Source: Aphodovivens avicola
GTDB lineage: Bacteria; Actinomycetota; Coriobacteriia; Coriobacteriales; Eggerthellaceae
NCBI GenBank assembly: GCA_018712515.1
Contig: DVGW01000005.1
Location: 1-8,618, forward strand
Direction of reading: 5' to 3'
Length of the DNA stretch: 8,618 bases
The translations under genes and the position numbers were made by a program. How positions within the stretch are numbered: position 1 is the stretch's first letter; every line of letters begins with the position of its first letter. The notes below the pieces were generated by a model. The model saw nothing but the letters and a program-made list of their open reading frames with translations. It did not search any database and was not told the origin of the DNA. Shown here one piece after another: positions 6,126 to 8,618 of the stretch.

Positions 6126-8618
6126 ATGAAAACCCAAAGGACGAACAAGGCGGGCGAGGCGATTGAGCCGACGACGCGGACGGGCCTGAGCCGCCGAGGC
6201 TTTTTGGGCGGGATGGCGGTTGCGGCGTTGGGCGCGGCCTCCACCATGGCGCTGGCAGGTTGCGCGCAATCGGGCGGCGATGCCGCAGGCGGAAGCGGCT
6301 ATGTTGAGGGAACTTACACGAGTGTCCAGAAGACGCCCTACGCGACGGCGGAAGTCTCGTGCGCCTTCGGGGCAAGCGGTCTGACGAGCGTCTCTTACAA
6401 TGTGGTGGAGACAAGCCAGATGGACTACTTCCCGCTGTACGCCTCGGCGCTCGAAGAGCTGTGCGAGGGCGTGGTCGCCGCCGGCAAAACCGCCGGAGTG
6501 GACGCGGTCACCGGCGCCACCTTCTGCAGCGACGCCATCCTCGATGGCGTGGACGCGTGCGCGATGCAGGCGCTCGAGCTGACAGCCCCGGCGCCCGAGC
6601 AGAAAAACGCCCAGGTGGGTGGCTACGACTCGTTCGACGGCTCCTGCGATGCGGTGTTCTCGCCCATCAAGCTGGGCACGCTCGAGCTGCAAAACCGCGT
6701 GGTGAAGAGCGCGGGCAGCGGCGTGTGGGCCGACGCGAACAAGGACAAGGTCCCCGTCGAGATCGAGCTGTACGGCGCGATGGCCGAACACGGCGTGGCG
6801 CTGAACCTGTTCGCCGGAGGGAACCTGTCCGACTTCGGCATCCTGCCCGATTCGCTGGACAAAACAGCCGGGTCGCTTGAAGAGGCGCTTGCCCGCGCCA
6901 AGAGCGTGACCGACGCCATCCATAGCGGCGGCGGCAAGGTCGGCTATCAAGTGTGTTTCGGCGGCCTGGCCCCCAGCGTGCCCGACTCCGTCATCAACGA
7001 GACGCCCGTCGCCGACCTCGAGGCGTTCGTCGAGCGCGTGGGAACCTCGGCCGAGCGCGGCAAAGCCGCCGGCTTCGACTGCATCGAGATCAAGGGCGCC
7101 AGCGCCGACGCGCTCAACGGCTTTCTGTCGCGGCGGGTCAACAAGCGCGAGGACGAGTACGGTCCGCAGTCCATCGAGAACCGCACCCGCCTGTTCGCCA
7201 ACATGATAAAGAAGATCAAGGAGGTCAATGGGGCGGACTTCCCCGTGGGGGCGCTCATCAACGGCGTGGAGGAGAACGATTCGGAGCTGGGCGACAACGA
7301 TCTGTTCATGACGCTTGAAGAGGGCATCGAGATCGCGAAGGCCCTGGAGGCGGCCGGTGCGGATTGGATCCAGGTTCGCGTGGGCGCGAAATCCGGCGAG
7401 ATGAACATCTGGGCGCCCGACGTGCAGCACATCGCGCCCAACGCCGACGGGTTGACCGGCTACGGCACCATGTTCGACTACGGCGCGCATTTCGGCGGCA
7501 TGGTGGATGGGAGCCGGTCCGGGTTCGCGTCGTTCCTTCCGATTGCGGCCGCCATCAAGCAGCAGGTGAGCGTGCCGGTGGGGTGCGCGGCGTGCATGGA
7601 TCTGCGCATCGGTCCCGACTACCTCAACGACGCCATCAAAAACGGCCAGATCGACCTGGTGTTCATGAATCGCCCGCTCAACTGCGATCCGGAGCTGGTG
7701 AGCAAGATGCGGGAAGGGCGCCGCGAGGACGTGCGCCCCTGCATGAAGTGCATGCACTGCCACGACAACATAGGCTCCAACAAAGCCGTGCCGTCGAGCT
7801 GCCGCATGAACGCCTCGTCGTTCAACTCGCTGACCGAAACCATGCCCGAGGGCATGACGCCCCAGGCGGCGGAGAAGCCGCGCTCCGTTTTGGTCGTCGG
7901 AGCCGGTCCGGCCGGGATCGAGGCGGCGCGCGTCGCCGCCGAGCGCGGTCACGATGTCACGCTCGTCGATTCGGGAAACGCCATCGGCGGCCTGCTCCAC
8001 TTCGCCAAGGGCGTGAAGGGCGGCCATGAGCGCTTCGACGACTACCTGGCCTACGCATCCGCGCAGCTGGAGAAGCTGGGCGTGGACGTGCGGACGGGCA
8101 CGCAGGCGGATGCCGCGTTCGTGAAGGAGCAAGCGCCGGATGCCGTGGTCGTGGCGACGGGCGGCGTGCGCCCAAGCCGCTTCTCCGGCGAGAACGTGTT
8201 CGCGCCGGAGGACGCCTTCGCCCCGGATGCTCTGGGCGAGAAGGTTGTCATCCTCGGCGGGAACGTCCAGGCCATCGACTTCGCCGCCTTCCTTCTGGCC
8301 TGCGGCAAGAAGGTTGCGATCATCAACGAGGGCGGCCCCGAGACTTTGGACAAGGGGCAATCCGGCTGGTTCAAATCCTATATGCTGCCGTATCTGCGCT
8401 CCAACGGCGTGCAGGTGCACAGCAACGCCGCGGCCACCGCGGTCGATGCGGAGGGCGTGACCTTCACGACCGCAGCCGGTCTGGAGAAGGTGGAAGCTTG
8501 CGACAGCGTGGTGGAGTTCTACGACATGGAGCCGAACACCGCCCTCGCCGACGAGCTTGCGGCGGCGGGTATTGAAGTCCACACAGTTGGCGACGCGGCC
8601 GAGCCGCACAACATCCAG
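6126..8618 (+). CDS. Exported flavinylated OYE/dienoyl-CoA-reductase-like oxidoreductase, 3' end outside window
   Basis: The 831 codons seen are still open at the window edge; by comparison with FadH about 20-30 residues are missing. Residues 22-29 (SRRGFLGG) are a Tat motif, followed by a hydrophobic stretch and a lipobox LAGC with C46, so the product should be exported folded and lipid-anchored. About 59-150 is an FMN_bind domain with DAVTGAT (126-132), the ApbE flavinylation motif; T132 would carry the FMN. About 175-540 is an Old Yellow Enzyme-type barrel. C539, C542, C545 and C559 suit a 4Fe-4S cluster. A Rossmann motif GAGPAG (592-597) starts the FAD part; a second site (711-716) is degenerate. 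The overall plan is that of 2,4-dienoyl-CoA reductase/BaiCD-type enzymes with an added export and FMN module. The ATG is supported by GAGGGGAG (6114-6121) 4 bases upstream. Probably an extracytoplasmic respiratory reductase; substrate unknown. Confidence 0.9.
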   Translation, partial: MKTQRTNKAGEAIEPTTRTGLSRRGFLGGMAVAALGAASTMALAGCAQSGGDAAGGSGYVEGTYTSVQKTPYATAEVSCAFGASGLTSVSYNVVETSQMDYFPLYASALEELCEGVVAAGKTAGVDAVTGATFCSDAILDGVDACAMQALELTAPAPEQKNAQVGGYDSFDGSCDAVFSPIKLGTLELQNRVVKSAGSGVWADANKDKVPVEIELYGAMAEHGVALNLFAGGNLSDFGILPDSLDKTAGSLEEALARAKSVTDAIHSGGGKVGYQVCFGGLAPSVPDSVINETPVADLEAFVERVGTSAERGKAAGFDCIEIKGASADALNGFLSRRVNKREDEYGPQSIENRTRLFANMIKKIKEVNGADFPVGALINGVEENDSELGDNDLFMTLEEGIEIAKALEAAGADWIQVRVGAKSGEMNIWAPDVQHIAPNADGLTGYGTMFDYGAHFGGMVDGSRSGFASFLPIAAAIKQQVSVPVGCAACMDLRIGPDYLNDAIKNGQIDLVFMNRPLNCDPELVSKMREGRREDVRPCMKCMHCHDNIGSNKAVPSSCRMNASSFNSLTETMPEGMTPQAAEKPRSVLVVGAGPAGIEAARVAAERGHDVTLVDSGNAIGGLLHFAKGVKGGHERFDDYLAYASAQLEKLGVDVRTGTQADAAFVKEQAPDAVVVATGGVRPSRFSGENVFAPEDAFAPDALGEKVVILGGNVQAIDFAAFLLACGKKVAIINEGGPETLDKGQSGWFKSYMLPYLRSNGVQVHSNAAATAVDAEGVTFTTAAGLEKVEACDSVVEFYDMEPNTALADELAAAGIEVHTVGDAAEPHNIQ

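Noticed and set aside
5747..6247. Minus-strand frame of about 166 codons with a hydrophobic stretch
   Set aside because: It overlaps both the antitoxin start and the Tat signal region of the flavoprotein; the hydrophobic part is the reverse reading of that signal. No family resemblance.
6024..8609. Very long minus-strand open frame antisense to the flavoprotein
   Set aside because: Same pattern: it mirrors a gene with clear domains and has no motif or ribosome site of its own. It is long only because GC-rich third positions suppress stops in this frame.

Overview
The window is a high-GC stretch from a chromosome that I infer belongs to an anaerobic actinobacterium of the Coriobacteriia, most likely Eggerthellaceae (the Eggerthella/Gordonibacter/Adlercreutzia kind). 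The grounds are GC-rich coding with G/C third positions, actinobacterial-type ValRS and ThrRS, and a Tat-exported, FMN-binding reductase of the sort those gut bacteria carry in large numbers. No rRNA, tRNA or taxonomic marker is present, so the family assignment is inference.

Layout. Bases 1-1655 hold the 3' part of valS. A gap of about 900 bases (1656-2571) follows. I see no convincing gene in it, but it is rich in repeats: a hairpin right after valS, repeated GC-rich blocks, a two-tier stem-loop and a 24-bp inverted repeat with arms at 1989-2012 and 2115-2138. A promoter with an extended -10 box at 2447-2455 then serves a small membrane protein with two zinc ribbons (2572-3114), closed by a strong hairpin terminator. 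thrS (3256-5169) is complete and ends at a hairpin that it shares with the convergent gene beyond.

Bases 5224-5801 on the minus strand are a type II toxin-antitoxin pair: a Phd/YefM-like antitoxin and an overlapping RelE/ParE-like toxin. The pair and its promoter are visibly poorer in GC than the flanks, down to about 28% in the promoter line (5821-5880), which suggests acquisition by transfer. A 324-base divergent gap with several hairpins (5802-6125) leads into the most interesting gene.

From 6126 to the end of the window runs an 831-codon open frame that is still open at the edge. It combines a Tat signal with a lipobox, an FMN-binding domain with an intact covalent flavinylation motif, an Old Yellow Enzyme-type barrel, a four-cysteine Fe-S motif and a C-terminal FAD/nucleotide-binding unit. 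It looks like a 2,4-dienoyl-CoA-reductase-type enzyme rebuilt to work outside the cytoplasm, fed by electrons through a covalent FMN rather than by NAD(P)H. Its usual barrel active-site residues are replaced, so the substrate cannot be predicted.

The two synthetase genes are housekeeping translation genes. The toxin-antitoxin pair and the flavoprotein look like accessory cargo placed after thrS.
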